Origin: an uncultured Chromatiaceae bacterium
GTDB taxonomy: Bacteria > Pseudomonadota > Gammaproteobacteria > Enterobacterales > Alteromonadaceae
NCBI GenBank assembly: GCA_937978655.1
Contig: CALJUX010000051.1
Location: 53,799 to 117,798, forward strand
Direction of reading: 5' to 3'
DNA: 64,000 nt
This document shows positions 35,105 through 43,491 of this stretch, piece by piece (the first letter of the stretch is position 1; each line of letters opens with the position of its first letter). Position numbers and translations under genes: made by a program. Below the pieces are notes generated by a model that did no database searches, was not told the origin of the DNA, and was given only the letters and a program-made list of their open reading frames with translations.

Positions 35105-35692
35105 ATGCTGCTGTTGATCGACAACTACGACTCTTTTACCTGGAACCTGGTGCAGTATTTTGCTGAGCTGGGCCAGCAGGTTGTGGTGAAACGGCACGAT
35201 GAGATTGACCTTGCCGGCATTGCGGCGTCAGCGCCGGACTATCTGGTGATATCGCCGGGCCCCTGCAGTCCGAATGAGGCCGGCATCTCACTGGCGGCTA
35301 TCACGGAGTTTGCCGGCAAGCTGCCGATTTTAGGCGTCTGCCTCGGGCATCAGGCGCTGGCACAGGCCTTTGGCGGTAATATTATCCGGGCGCGGCAAGT
35401 GGTGCATGGTAAAAACTCGTTGATTCGGCATGACAACAGCTCAGTGTTCGCTGGCCTCAACAATCCACTCAGTGTGACGCGGTACCATTCACTGGTCGTG
35501 GAAAAACACAGCTTGCCAGCAGATTTCCGCCTGACCGCCTGGACTGAGACGGCGGATGGCGAGGTGGATGAAATAATGGGCATCGCGCACCGCCACTTGC
35601 CCCTGCATGGGGTACAGTTTCATCCGGAAGCCATTCTGACCGAACAAGGTCATCAGTTATTCGCTAATTTTTTGGCCGAACCTCGCCGCTGA
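35105..35692 (+). CDS. pabA: Aminodeoxychorismate/anthranilate synthase glutamine amidotransferase
   Basis: 195 residues. Class I glutamine amidotransferase: opening LLLIDNYDSFTWNLVQYF, oxyanion ISPGPCSPNEAG, catalytic Cys in GVCLGHQ, and His/Glu in GVQFHPEA. It provides ammonia to chorismate-using synthases for folate (p-aminobenzoate) and, in many gammaproteobacteria, also tryptophan synthesis. It stands apart from trp genes, which favours PabA. A TAGAAT -10-like box lies at 35049-35054. Position ahead of astC is common in Alteromonadales. Confidence 0.93.
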   Translation: MLLLIDNYDSFTWNLVQYFAELGQQVVVKRHDEIDLAGIAASAPDYLVISPGPCSPNEAGISLAAITEFAGKLPILGVCLGHQALAQAFGGNIIRARQVVHGKNSLIRHDNSSVFAGLNNPLSVTRYHSLVVEKHSLPADFRLTAWTETADGEVDEIMGIAHRHLPLHGVQFHPEAILTEQGHQLFANFLAEPRR

Positions 35693-35768
35693 AGCCCCGC
35701 CAGCATTGACAGCGCCAGTAACGGCACCGCACACTGCAATTATCAGAATAAAAAACATAAGCTGCTTC

Positions 35769-36920
35769 ATGTCGTCTATTGCTCAGGTACAACAACAACG
35801 GTTTTTTGATTGTATTCTCGAAATAAAACCCGACCAAAAACGTTACGGTTATAAACGCCAGCAACAAAAAGATGCTGCGGCGCAGCCCCGGCCAACGCAG
35901 GGCCAGCCGGTCCCAGGCCGCACATTACTCGATATCGAACAACAGGCGGCGTTTAATCGCCAGGCCGGTGTGATCGCCAAACAACAATTTGTCGAATTTA
36001 CCCAGGCGCATCTGCATGATCAGGTCGCGGAAGAGCTATTCCTCAAACTCGGTAAATTTGACACCATCGCCAGCACAGTGTTTAACCTGGCGGACGGCTT
36101 TCCGGCCGTGCTGGATATGTTAAGCGCCCGCGCGCTGACCCTCAGTCAGCTGGAGCAGCTGTTGGCACCGGTGGAGTGGCTCAAAGAAGACCTGATGAAA
36201 CTGGTCAATCAGCCGCAATATCGCAATAAAACGCCGTCAGGCAACTTTATCAAAGAGTTAAAGCCGGCGATTGGCCTGTTGGGCATCGAAGCGATGAAAC
36301 AAATCCTGCCGGTATTTGCCTTAAAACGCTCGTTGCCGCATGCGACCGACCCTTTTACCGGTTTTAAAAGCCAGATCTGGCAATACAGCATTGCGGTGGC
36401 GCTGGCGGCGCAGCGGCTGGCGGAAGAAACCGGCGAAAACCCTTTTGTGGCTTATTGTGCCGGCCTGTTCCACTCACTGGGTTATCTGGTCGTGGCGCGC
36501 ACTTATTTGCGCACTTACCAGCAGGTCAAGCAGGCGGCGCTGCTGAAGGCGCGTGATGCGCGCGATACCGAACTGACCGATGCGCTGGACAGTCTGGACG
36601 CCGATGCCAGTTTCCTTAATTCCTGTTTCCAGGAATTTGCCGCCATCATCAGCGCCGATTTGGTATCGAAGTGGGGCTTAAAACGGTTGCCACTGAGTCA
36701 GGTGCTGGATCAGTTTGCTGAAGGCGTCGGTTACAGCGGTGCCAGCCGGTTGACGCAAATTGTGCATCAGGCGGTGTGTTTTGTGCAGGCGCAAACCCTG
36801 CGTAAATACAAGTTGCTGGATGAAGCCGAAGCGCAGCAATGGATGGCGGATGTCCAACTGCGACCGGAACACCGCCAGTTGCTGCAACAAACCCGGCTGG
36901 ACCGGCTCGAAATCGATTAA
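35769..36920 (+). CDS. HDOD-domain signalling protein
   Basis: 383 residues from ATG 35769; the upstream frame has no better start. The N-terminal part is unassigned and Gln-rich (about 1-110). The HDOD domain follows (about 120-330), with VEWLKEDLMKLVNQPQYRN, LGIEAMKQILPVFALKRSLP, SQIWQYSIAVALAAQRLAEETGENPFVAYCAGLFHSLG in parts, the degenerate HD-like fold lacking phosphodiesterase residues. Such proteins act in signalling, stress or motility control through unknown partners. Monocistronic, with its own terminator. Confidence 0.8.
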   Translation: MSSIAQVQQQRFFDCILEIKPDQKRYGYKRQQQKDAAAQPRPTQGQPVPGRTLLDIEQQAAFNRQAGVIAKQQFVEFTQAHLHDQVAEELFLKLGKFDTIASTVFNLADGFPAVLDMLSARALTLSQLEQLLAPVEWLKEDLMKLVNQPQYRNKTPSGNFIKELKPAIGLLGIEAMKQILPVFALKRSLPHATDPFTGFKSQIWQYSIAVALAAQRLAEETGENPFVAYCAGLFHSLGYLVVARTYLRTYQQVKQAALLKARDARDTELTDALDSLDADASFLNSCFQEFAAIISADLVSKWGLKRLPLSQVLDQFAEGVGYSGASRLTQIVHQAVCFVQAQTLRKYKLLDEAEAQQWMADVQLRPEHRQLLQQTRLDRLEID

Positions 36921-36969
36921 AGCCTGGTGGTACCTCTGGTAAGACCAGATTTTTTTCACCATATTCATG

Positions 36970-37001
36970 CAACAGCCGGCCCGTCCGGCTGTTGTTGTTT
37001 T
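36970..37001 (+). terminator. Intrinsic terminator of the HDOD gene
   Basis: CAACAGCCGG, loop CCCGT, CCGGCTGTTG, then TTGTTTT. It lies 50 nt after the stop codon. Confidence 0.75.
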
Positions 37002-37236
37002 ATGCGTCCGGCGCGGTCAGGCCGTGGCTGCATACGGAAACAATGAGTTGCTTAGTTATTCATCTGAAGTGCAAATCTATCTGCAGCCCTTTATTTGCGC
37101 GCATTGCAGCGTTTTTTAACCCGAGACTTCCGAATTTTTTTCTGTAATACTCCGGCAGAAATCTGAATAAAAATCTGCCGAAATTCTGCATAATTGCATA
37201 AGCCAATTTCGGCCCCCGGACTCAGAGGAAATGACC

Positions 37237-38454
37237 ATGTCAGAAGCAACACCCGTTACCCGCGCTTTGTTTGATGAAGTGATGGTGCCCAACTACGCGC
37301 CGGCGCCAATTATTCCGGTGCGGGGGCAGGGTTCCCGCGTCTGGGATCAGGACCACCGCGAATATGTCGATTTTGCCGGCGGTATTGCGGTGAGTTCCTT
37401 AGGCCATTGTCACCCGGCGCTGGTCAATGCGCTGACCGAACAGGCTGGCAAGTTGTGGCATTTAAGTAACGTGATGACCAACGAGCCGGCACTGCGCCTG
37501 GCCAAACAGCTGGTCGATAACACCTTCGCGGAAAAAGTCTATTTTGCCAACTCAGGCGCCGAAGCCAACGAAGCCGCGCTGAAGCTGGCACGGCGCTGGG
37601 CTTTAGAAAAATTCGGCGCACACAAACAAGACATCATCTCTTTTGGCAAAAGTTTCCACGGCCGCACCTTCTTTACTGTGACTGTGGGCGGGCAAGCCGC
37701 TTACTCTGACGGTTTCGGTCCTAAACCTGCGGCCATTTTGCATGCCGAATACAACAATCTCGACAGCCTCAAAGCGCTGATTTCCGATAACACCTGTGCG
37801 GTCATTATGGAGCCGGTGCAAGGGGAAGGCGGCATTATTCCGGCAACGGCGGAATTTATCGCCGGCGTGCGTGAACTGTGTAACCAACACAACGCGCTGC
37901 TGATTTTTGATGAAGTGCAGACCGGTGTCGGCCGCAGCGGCAAGCTGTATGCGTACATGCATACGCCAGTGGTGCCGGACATTCTGACCAGCGCCAAATC
38001 GCTCGGCGGTGGTTTCCCAATTGGTGCCATGCTGACCACCACTGAGATTGCATCTCACTTAAAAGTCGGTACCCACGGTTCGACTTACGGCGGCAACCCG
38101 CTGGGGTGTGCTGTGGCTTATGCGGCGATTGACACTATTAATCAGCCAGCTGTGTTAGATGGCGTTTTAGCCAAAGAAGCGCTGTTCCGGGCAGAACTGG
38201 CGAAAATCAACGCCAAATATGCCGTGTTCAGTGAAGTGCGCGGCCAGGGTTTGTTGCTTGGTGCGGCATTAGCGGAGCCATACAAAGGCCGCTCACGCGA
38301 TTTCCTGTTAGCCGCGGCGGCTGAAGGTTTATTTGTGCTGATGGCCGGTTATGACGTGGTGCGGTTTGCGCCCAGTCTGGTGATCCCGGACGCCGACATT
38401 ATCGAAGGCATGGCACGGTTCGACCGCGCCGTGGCGCAAGTGGTGCAGGGTTAA
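37237..38454 (+). CDS. astC: Succinylornithine/acetylornithine aminotransferase
   Basis: 405 residues from ATG 37237, six bases after AGAGGAA; the ATG at 37231 directly abuts that site. Class III PLP aminotransferase: GGIAVSSLGHCHPALV, YFANSGAEANEAALKLAR, IFDEVQTGVGRSG, and PLP Lys in TSAKSLGGGFPIGAM. It transaminates N2-succinylornithine in arginine catabolism and often doubles as ArgD. The role is set by astA and astD directly downstream. AT-rich upstream sequence holds TGCATAATTGCATA-type half sites but no clear ArgR box. Confidence 0.92.
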   Translation: MSEATPVTRALFDEVMVPNYAPAPIIPVRGQGSRVWDQDHREYVDFAGGIAVSSLGHCHPALVNALTEQAGKLWHLSNVMTNEPALRLAKQLVDNTFAEKVYFANSGAEANEAALKLARRWALEKFGAHKQDIISFGKSFHGRTFFTVTVGGQAAYSDGFGPKPAAILHAEYNNLDSLKALISDNTCAVIMEPVQGEGGIIPATAEFIAGVRELCNQHNALLIFDEVQTGVGRSGKLYAYMHTPVVPDILTSAKSLGGGFPIGAMLTTTEIASHLKVGTHGSTYGGNPLGCAVAYAAIDTINQPAVLDGVLAKEALFRAELAKINAKYAVFSEVRGQGLLLGAALAEPYKGRSRDFLLAAAAEGLFVLMAGYDVVRFAPSLVIPDADIIEGMARFDRAVAQVVQG

Positions 38455-38456
38455 GC

Positions 38457-38620
38457 GAAGGCGGCCCCTCTCCCCGAATCTGCAAGGATGAAGGGTGTTA
38501 CCCAAAAGCATTGAAGATTCGGGTAGGCGGCAACTGAACGAAGCGCTAGGAACATAGATGACTATGTGACTAGTGTGAGTGAAGGCGGCCAACACCCCCG
38601 AATCTGCAAGGATGCAGGGT
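38457..38620 (+). repeat. Two 40-bp direct repeats between astC and astA
   Basis: Copies at 38457-38496 and 38581-38620, differing at about six positions, both carrying CGAATCTGCAAGGATG. Between them is an inverted match to the core (AGATTCGGG at 38515-38523 against CCCGAATCT at 38474-38482) and a small hairpin CATAG/CTATG. The element fills most of the gap between the two genes, which is unusual for an ast operon and would fold strongly in the mRNA. Confidence 0.65.
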
Positions 38621-38719
38621 AAAACGAAGCAACGGCGGCTGCCAACAACAATAACAAGCCGCCGTATAAAGCAAAAATAGCGGGATTGAAGCCCCCGCCC
38701 AACTCCGAGGAAGCGACTT

Positions 38720-39736
38720 ATGATGGTGATCCGTCCAATCCGTGCCGCAGATTTCCCGGTACTGTATGAAATGGCGGTCGAATCCGGTCATGGATTTACC
38801 TCGTTGCCGGTCAATGATGAGCTGCTGCAACGCAAAATTAACCGGTCGGAGCAAAGTTTTCGCAAAGCCGTCAGTACGCCTTGTGATGAAGGGTATCTGT
38901 TTGTGCTGGAAGATACTGCCACCGGCGAAATTTGCGGTACCAGCGCCATCGAAGCTGCGGTAGGCCTCGATGATGCGTTTTATAACTATCATCTGGGGAA
39001 AGTAGTCCATACGTCGCGTGCACTTGGCGTCTATAAAACCGTGGATATTCTGACGCTGTGTAACGACTACACCGGTGCGACTGAACTCTGTACCTTGTTC
39101 CTGCGTGAACACCGGCGCGAGAAAAACAGCGGCAAGATGTTGTCGCGGTTTCGTTTTCTGTTTATGGCGGAATTCCGTGAGCGTTTTTCCGACCGCATCA
39201 TTGCCGAAATGCGTGGTGTGTCCGATGACAACGGCAATTCACCGTTCTGGGAATGGCTGCAGGAACACTTCTTTTCAGTTGATTTCCCGACAGCAGATTA
39301 CTTGACCGGCATCGGCCAGAAAGTCTTTATCGCCGAATTAATGCCGAAGTACCCGATTTACGTCAGCCTGCTCAGTAAAGAAGCGCAGGCGGTGATTGGC
39401 AAAGTGCATGAAAAAACCCGTCCGGCGCTGCAACTGCTGCAATCTGAAGGTTTTTCTGCCACAGGGTATGTCGATATTTTTGATGCCGGCCCCACAGTTG
39501 AAGCCAAACTTGAACACATCCGCACGGCGCGTAACAGCCGCCGGCTGCAGGTGCGTATTGCGCCGGTCAGTGGTGGTCAGCCTTATCTGGTGTGCAATAC
39601 CGACCGTGAGAATTTCCGCGCCAGCTGGACTCATCTGCACCTGGCGGAAACCGCCACCGAGGTCAATTTGCCAGCCGAGTTTGCTGAGGCGCTGCAGGTC
39701 AGCGATGGCGACTGGGTACGTTTGGCCCGTTTATAA
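38720..39736 (+). CDS. astA: Arginine N-succinyltransferase
   Basis: 338 residues. Full-length match to AstA: VIRPIRAADFPVLYEMA, HGFTSLPVNDELL, ICGTSAIEAAVGLDDAFYNY, ELCTLFLREHRREKNSG, FRFLFMAEFRERF, AEMRGVSDDNGNSPFWEWL, and FDAGPTVEAKLEHIRTAR. It transfers succinyl from succinyl-CoA to arginine, the first step of the ammonia-producing succinyltransferase pathway. It lies between astC and astD; astB and astE are not in the window. Confidence 0.96.
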   Translation: MMVIRPIRAADFPVLYEMAVESGHGFTSLPVNDELLQRKINRSEQSFRKAVSTPCDEGYLFVLEDTATGEICGTSAIEAAVGLDDAFYNYHLGKVVHTSRALGVYKTVDILTLCNDYTGATELCTLFLREHRREKNSGKMLSRFRFLFMAEFRERFSDRIIAEMRGVSDDNGNSPFWEWLQEHFFSVDFPTADYLTGIGQKVFIAELMPKYPIYVSLLSKEAQAVIGKVHEKTRPALQLLQSEGFSATGYVDIFDAGPTVEAKLEHIRTARNSRRLQVRIAPVSGGQPYLVCNTDRENFRASWTHLHLAETATEVNLPAEFAEALQVSDGDWVRLARL

Positions 39737-39759
39737 GCCCGTTTTAAAGGAACAGTGTG

Positions 39760-41229
39760 ATGACACAAGCAGTGCAGTTTATTCACGGTCAGTGGCTGGC
39801 GGGCGAGGGCCTGGTATTCAGTTCGATTGACCCGGCGAAAAATCGCCAAATCTGGCAAGGTCAGGCCGCCTCAGAGCAGCAAGTTGACCTGGCATTTCAG
39901 GCGGCCCGCGCTGCGTTTGATGCCTGGGCTGACCTTACTTTCCACCAGCGTGCGGAGTATGTCCGGGCTTTTGGCCTGCAACTGAACGAACACAAAGAAG
40001 CGCTGGCGCTTTGTATCGCCGAAGAGACTGGCAAGCCGTTATGGGAAACCCGCACTGAAGTGGCGGCGATGATCGGTAAAGTGGATATTTCTATCCGGGC
40101 TTATCAGGAACGTACCGGCGAAAAAGAACAGCCGATGCCACAAGGCCGTTCTGTGCTGCGCCACAAGCCACACGGTGTGGTCGCGGTATTTGGCCCTTAT
40201 AACTTCCCCGGCCATTTACCTAACGGCCATATCATTCCGGCTTTGTTAGCTGGTAATACGCTGGTGTTTAAACCGAGCGAACTGACGCCCAAAGTGGCTG
40301 AAGCCACCGTAAAACTGTGGCAGGCCGCAGGCTTGCCGGCTGGGGTGCTGAACCTGTTACAGGGCGAAGTGGTGACCGGTAAAGCCATTGCGGCACATCC
40401 GGAGCTGGATGGTTTGTTTTTTACCGGCAGCTCGCGTACCGGCCATTATTTACATCAGCAATTTGCCGGCCGGCCGGACAAAATTCTGGCGCTGGAAATG
40501 GGCGGTAATAATCCGTTGATTGTCGCTGAAGTCAGCAACATTGACGCCACAGTGCACGACATTATCCAGTCAGCATTTATTTCGTCCGGTCAGCGCTGTA
40601 CCTGTGCGCGTCGGTTGTATTTGCCAAAAGGCGCAGCCGGCGATGCCATTCTCACGCGCTTGCTTGAAGTTACCGCCAATATCAAAGTGGGGCTCTATGA
40701 TGACGAAACACAGCCGTTTATCGGCTCGATGATTTCCAACAAAGCCGCTTTGGGCATGCTGGCGGTGCAGCAGCAGCTGGTCGCTTTAGGTGGCAATGTG
40801 CTGCTGCCGCTACGATTACTGGCCGAGGGCACCGGCTTGCTGACACCGGGCATTATCGAATGCTCCGCAGCCAGAGATTTACCGGATGAAGAACATTTTG
40901 GCCCGCTGTTAAAAGTATTTCGCTACGAAGATTTTGATGCGGCTATTACGGCGGCGAACCAGACCAGTTTTGGTTTATCCGCCGGTTTGTTGTCGGATAA
41001 CGAAGCCTTGTATCAGCGTTTTTTCCGCCGCATCCGCGCCGGTATCGTCAACTGGAACCGGCCTGTCACCGGCGCCAGCTCGGCCGCGCCTTTTGGTGGC
41101 ATCGGCGGCAGTGGTAATCACCGCGCCAGCGCTTATTACGCGGCGGATTATTGCGCTTATCCGGTGGCTTCGGTGGAACTGGCACAGAGTGAGCTGCCGG
41201 CGCAGTTATCACCAGGTCTGGCCTTCTGA
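39760..41229 (+). CDS. astD: Succinylglutamate semialdehyde dehydrogenase
   Basis: 489 residues from ATG 39760 (AAAGGA 8 nt upstream). ALDH superfamily, AstD type: HKPHGVVAVFGPYNFPGHLP, KPSELTPKVAEA, FTGSSRTGHYLHQQ, EMGGNNPLIV, catalytic Cys in SGQRCTCARRLY, FGGIGGSGNHRASAYYAADY. It oxidises N2-succinylglutamate semialdehyde with NAD. Last gene of the astC-astA-astD run, followed by a strong terminator. Confidence 0.96.
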   Translation: MTQAVQFIHGQWLAGEGLVFSSIDPAKNRQIWQGQAASEQQVDLAFQAARAAFDAWADLTFHQRAEYVRAFGLQLNEHKEALALCIAEETGKPLWETRTEVAAMIGKVDISIRAYQERTGEKEQPMPQGRSVLRHKPHGVVAVFGPYNFPGHLPNGHIIPALLAGNTLVFKPSELTPKVAEATVKLWQAAGLPAGVLNLLQGEVVTGKAIAAHPELDGLFFTGSSRTGHYLHQQFAGRPDKILALEMGGNNPLIVAEVSNIDATVHDIIQSAFISSGQRCTCARRLYLPKGAAGDAILTRLLEVTANIKVGLYDDETQPFIGSMISNKAALGMLAVQQQLVALGGNVLLPLRLLAEGTGLLTPGIIECSAARDLPDEEHFGPLLKVFRYEDFDAAITAANQTSFGLSAGLLSDNEALYQRFFRRIRAGIVNWNRPVTGASSAAPFGGIGGSGNHRASAYYAADYCAYPVASVELAQSELPAQLSPGLAF

Positions 41230-41248
41230 TTTACTCAGTTCAGCGCAC

Positions 41249-41280
41249 AAAAAAGTCCCGCTTTGATGCGGGACTTTTTT
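41249..41280 (+). terminator. Strong intrinsic terminator of the ast operon
   Basis: AAAAAAGTCCCGC, loop TTTGAT, GCGGGACTTTTTT: a 13-bp stem symmetric enough to act both ways, 20 nt after the astD stop. Confidence 0.93.
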
Positions 41281-41423
41281 GCTGTAGCGCAAACTTTATA
41301 CACTGAATTGCCTGACTGGCTTGTACTTCGCCAAACGCAGATATATTTTTAAGCTCAGCGCTTTACGCTGAAATGCAATCTGTGGCAGATTGAAATCCCT
41401 CACCCATCCCGGTACGCACAGCT

Positions 41424-41774
41424 ATGGTCACGGACAAACCCGGTTATGAACATCTGATTCAGTTTTTGACCGAACATTTAGCGTTATTCGAGCAACAAGG
41501 TACGCCGACGTCGCATCAAAAAACGCTGGGCGTGATTATTGAGGAGCAAATTGCCGAGCAAATTATTCAGCTGTGTTTGCAACATACTGAGCTGGAAACC
41601 ATCCACCGCAGTCAGATTGTGCGCGAAGTGGATGGCATCATGTACGACTTCCAGGAAGTGCTGGCCTCGGTCATCAACAAACCGGCTACGGCAGAACAGA
41701 TTGAGCTGATTAACGAAGTCGCCTTACTGATTAAAAACCTGTTTGATACCGCCATTGCTCATCTGATGGACTAA
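41424..41774 (+). CDS. DUF3802-like small protein
   Basis: 116 residues, acidic and all-helical by eye: YEHLIQFLTEHLALFEQQG, VIIEEQIAEQIIQLCLQ, IVREVDGIMYDFQEVLASV, IELINEVALLIKNLFDTAI. It matches my memory of the DUF3802 family, restricted to Alteromonadales-type bacteria and usually found just after the ast genes, as here. Function unknown. It has no membrane segment. Confidence 0.75.
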   Translation: MVTDKPGYEHLIQFLTEHLALFEQQGTPTSHQKTLGVIIEEQIAEQIIQLCLQHTELETIHRSQIVREVDGIMYDFQEVLASVINKPATAEQIELINEVALLIKNLFDTAIAHLMD

Positions 41775-41861
41775 GTCCGCGCTGGTCTTACATAACTGCT
41801 GGCAGGGCAAAGCATTTATTCGCTAGAATAGCCGTTTCCCTTGAAAGAGCAGGAGCCTTGT

Positions 41862-42305
41862 ATGGCCGACAATCATCAACTTCAAGCCAGCGTCAGCTGG
41901 GCGGGCGACAGTAACTTTATCGGTCGTTCCGGTTCAGGTCATGCTGTGGTATTTGATTCCAACAAAGACAATGGTGTGGCGCCTACGCCGATGGAAATGC
42001 TGCTGATGTCTGCCGGCGCCTGCTCATCGGTTGACGTGGTCAGCATCCTGCAAAAAGCCAAACAGCAAGTAACCAACTGCCGTGTGGTATTAAGCGGCGA
42101 GCGCGTGGATTCTATCCCGCGGGTGTTTGAAAAAATTCACCTGCATTTTGAAGTCACCGGCTTTAAAGTCAGTGAAAAACACGTCGAACGTGCGGTGAAT
42201 TTGTCAGCAGAAAAATACTGCTCAGTGTCCATCATGCTGCAAAAAGCCATGACAGTGACGCATTCATTTGCTGTGATCCAAAGCGAGCTGCAGCCGGAAG
42301 GCTAA
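41862..42305 (+). CDS. yhfA: OsmC-family protein YhfA
   Basis: 147 residues from ATG 41862 (GCAGGAG upstream). OsmC/Ohr fold with the YhfA pattern: SWAGDSNFIGRSGSGHAVVFD, APTPMEMLLMSAGACSSVDVVSILQKAKQ, HVERAVNLSAEKYCSVSIMLQKA. The two family cysteines are present (AGACSS and EKYCSV). Such proteins act as thiol-dependent peroxidases, though YhfA's own role is unsettled. A 268-bp MITE-like element begins 5 nt after its stop codon. Confidence 0.9.
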   Translation: MADNHQLQASVSWAGDSNFIGRSGSGHAVVFDSNKDNGVAPTPMEMLLMSAGACSSVDVVSILQKAKQQVTNCRVVLSGERVDSIPRVFEKIHLHFEVTGFKVSEKHVERAVNLSAEKYCSVSIMLQKAMTVTHSFAVIQSELQPEG

Positions 42306-42309
42306 GCCC

Positions 42310-42577
42310 AGAGCACCATATAGTTTAATAAGTGAACAGCAGAGCAGCCTGAAATTGCCTCAGGCAAGGCGACACGGCGAAGGAATAGTGGTGCTCTTTC
42401 GAGCTGTGGCAACACCGCATGAGGCAATTGCAGGTGCTCCCGGACGGAAGATAGCAGAATGGCCGCATGCGGCGTTAAATTTTCTCGCTTTAGAACCACT
42501 AAAGCTTCAAAAATCTGCCTTGCCTGCGGCCATTCTGCTTATCGCTGCTGCCGCTTTTTTAAACTATATGGTGCTCT
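42310..42577. mobile_element. MITE-like element with perfect 19-bp terminal inverted repeats
   Basis: Ends AGAGCACCATATAGTTTAA (42310-42328) and its exact reverse complement (42559-42577). No transposase inside. Internal structure is rich: GATAGCAGAATGGCCGCA near 42448 pairs with TGCGGCCATTCTGCTTATC near 42521, and GCTTTAG/CTAAAGC forms a smaller hairpin in the loop. AGCC(C) flanks the left end and AGCC the right, a possible 4-bp target duplication offset by one base. It sits between yhfA and speD. A non-autonomous element needing a transposase elsewhere; family not recognised. Confidence 0.75.
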
Positions 42578-42640
42578 AGCCAGTTCTGAAGTTGAGTAAC
42601 CTATACTGAGGGCTCTGTACTCAGTGGAGAGAAGAAGACC

Positions 42641-43432
42641 GTGGTCAAACCTTTTGAAAAATTGAAGCTGCATGGCTTTAACAATTTAACCAAAAGCCTG
42701 AGTTTCAGTATTTACGATATTTGTTATGCCCAGACCGACCAGCACCGGCAGGAATATATTTCCTACATTGACGAGCAATACAATGCCGACCGGCTGACCG
42801 ACATTCTGTCGGAAGTGGTGCATATCATCGGTGCCAATATCCTCAATATCGCCCGGCAGGATTACGACCCGCAGGGCGCCAGTGTGACCATTCTGGTTTG
42901 TGAAGAGCCGATGGAAGACAAGGCCGCGGGCCCCACGCCGGACGCTATTGTGGCGCATCTGGATAAAAGCCATATCTGCGTGCATACCTATCCGGAGCAC
43001 CATCCGCATGATGGCATTTGTACTTTCCGTGCTGATATTGAAGTGTCGACCTGCGGCGTGATTTCACCGCTCAAAGCGCTGAATTTTTTAATTCACAGCT
43101 TTGAGTCGGATATTGTCACTATCGATTACCGGGTGCGCGGTTTTACCCGTGATGTCAGTGGCGTCAAACATTACATTGACCACCCGATCCACTCCATCCA
43201 GAACTTCATGGATGACGCCACCAAAAACGCTTTCCAGATGGTCGACGTCAACGTCTATCAGGAAAACCTGTTCCACACCAAGATGATGCTAAAAGACTTT
43301 GCGCTGGATAACTACATCTTTGGTGCCGGCGTGGAGTCCGTCAGCGCTGAAGAACAACGTGCTATCGCGAAAAAAGTAAAACGCGAAATGCGTGAAATTT
43401 TCTATGGCCGTAATCTGCCAGATTTGGCTTAA
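42641..43432 (+). CDS. speD: S-adenosylmethionine decarboxylase proenzyme
   Basis: 263 residues, GTG start after GAGAGAAGAAG. Full-length match to the E. coli-type SpeD: KLKLHGFNNLTKSLSFSIYDICYA, NILNIARQDYDPQGASVTIL, self-cleavage region AHLDKSHICVHTYPEHHP (the Ser becomes the pyruvoyl group), FRADIEVSTCGVISPLKALN, DYRVRGFTRD. It makes decarboxylated SAM for spermidine. No speE is adjacent. The MITE-like element lies directly upstream and may affect its leader. Confidence 0.96.
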   Translation: MVKPFEKLKLHGFNNLTKSLSFSIYDICYAQTDQHRQEYISYIDEQYNADRLTDILSEVVHIIGANILNIARQDYDPQGASVTILVCEEPMEDKAAGPTPDAIVAHLDKSHICVHTYPEHHPHDGICTFRADIEVSTCGVISPLKALNFLIHSFESDIVTIDYRVRGFTRDVSGVKHYIDHPIHSIQNFMDDATKNAFQMVDVNVYQENLFHTKMMLKDFALDNYIFGAGVESVSAEEQRAIAKKVKREMREIFYGRNLPDLA

Positions 43433-43439
43433 ATCTCAT

Positions 43440-43463
43440 GGCCTTATCTTAAGAGGTAAGGCC
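43440..43463 (+). terminator. Possible weak terminator after speD
   Basis: GGCCTTA, 10-nt loop, TAAGGCC, then TCCTTCTG. The stem is perfect but the U-tract is poor. Confidence 0.4.
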
Positions 43464-43491
43464 TCCTTCTGCCGCGAACAGGACTTTGCTG

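Noticed and set aside
37160..37200. ArgR box upstream of astC
   Set aside because: TGAAT and TGCAT half sites are present but the matching inverted halves are poor, and AT-richness makes chance hits likely.
42355..42579. Open frame inside the MITE-like element
   Set aside because: It follows the inverted-repeat DNA and ends in the terminal repeat; no ribosome site or recognisable domain.
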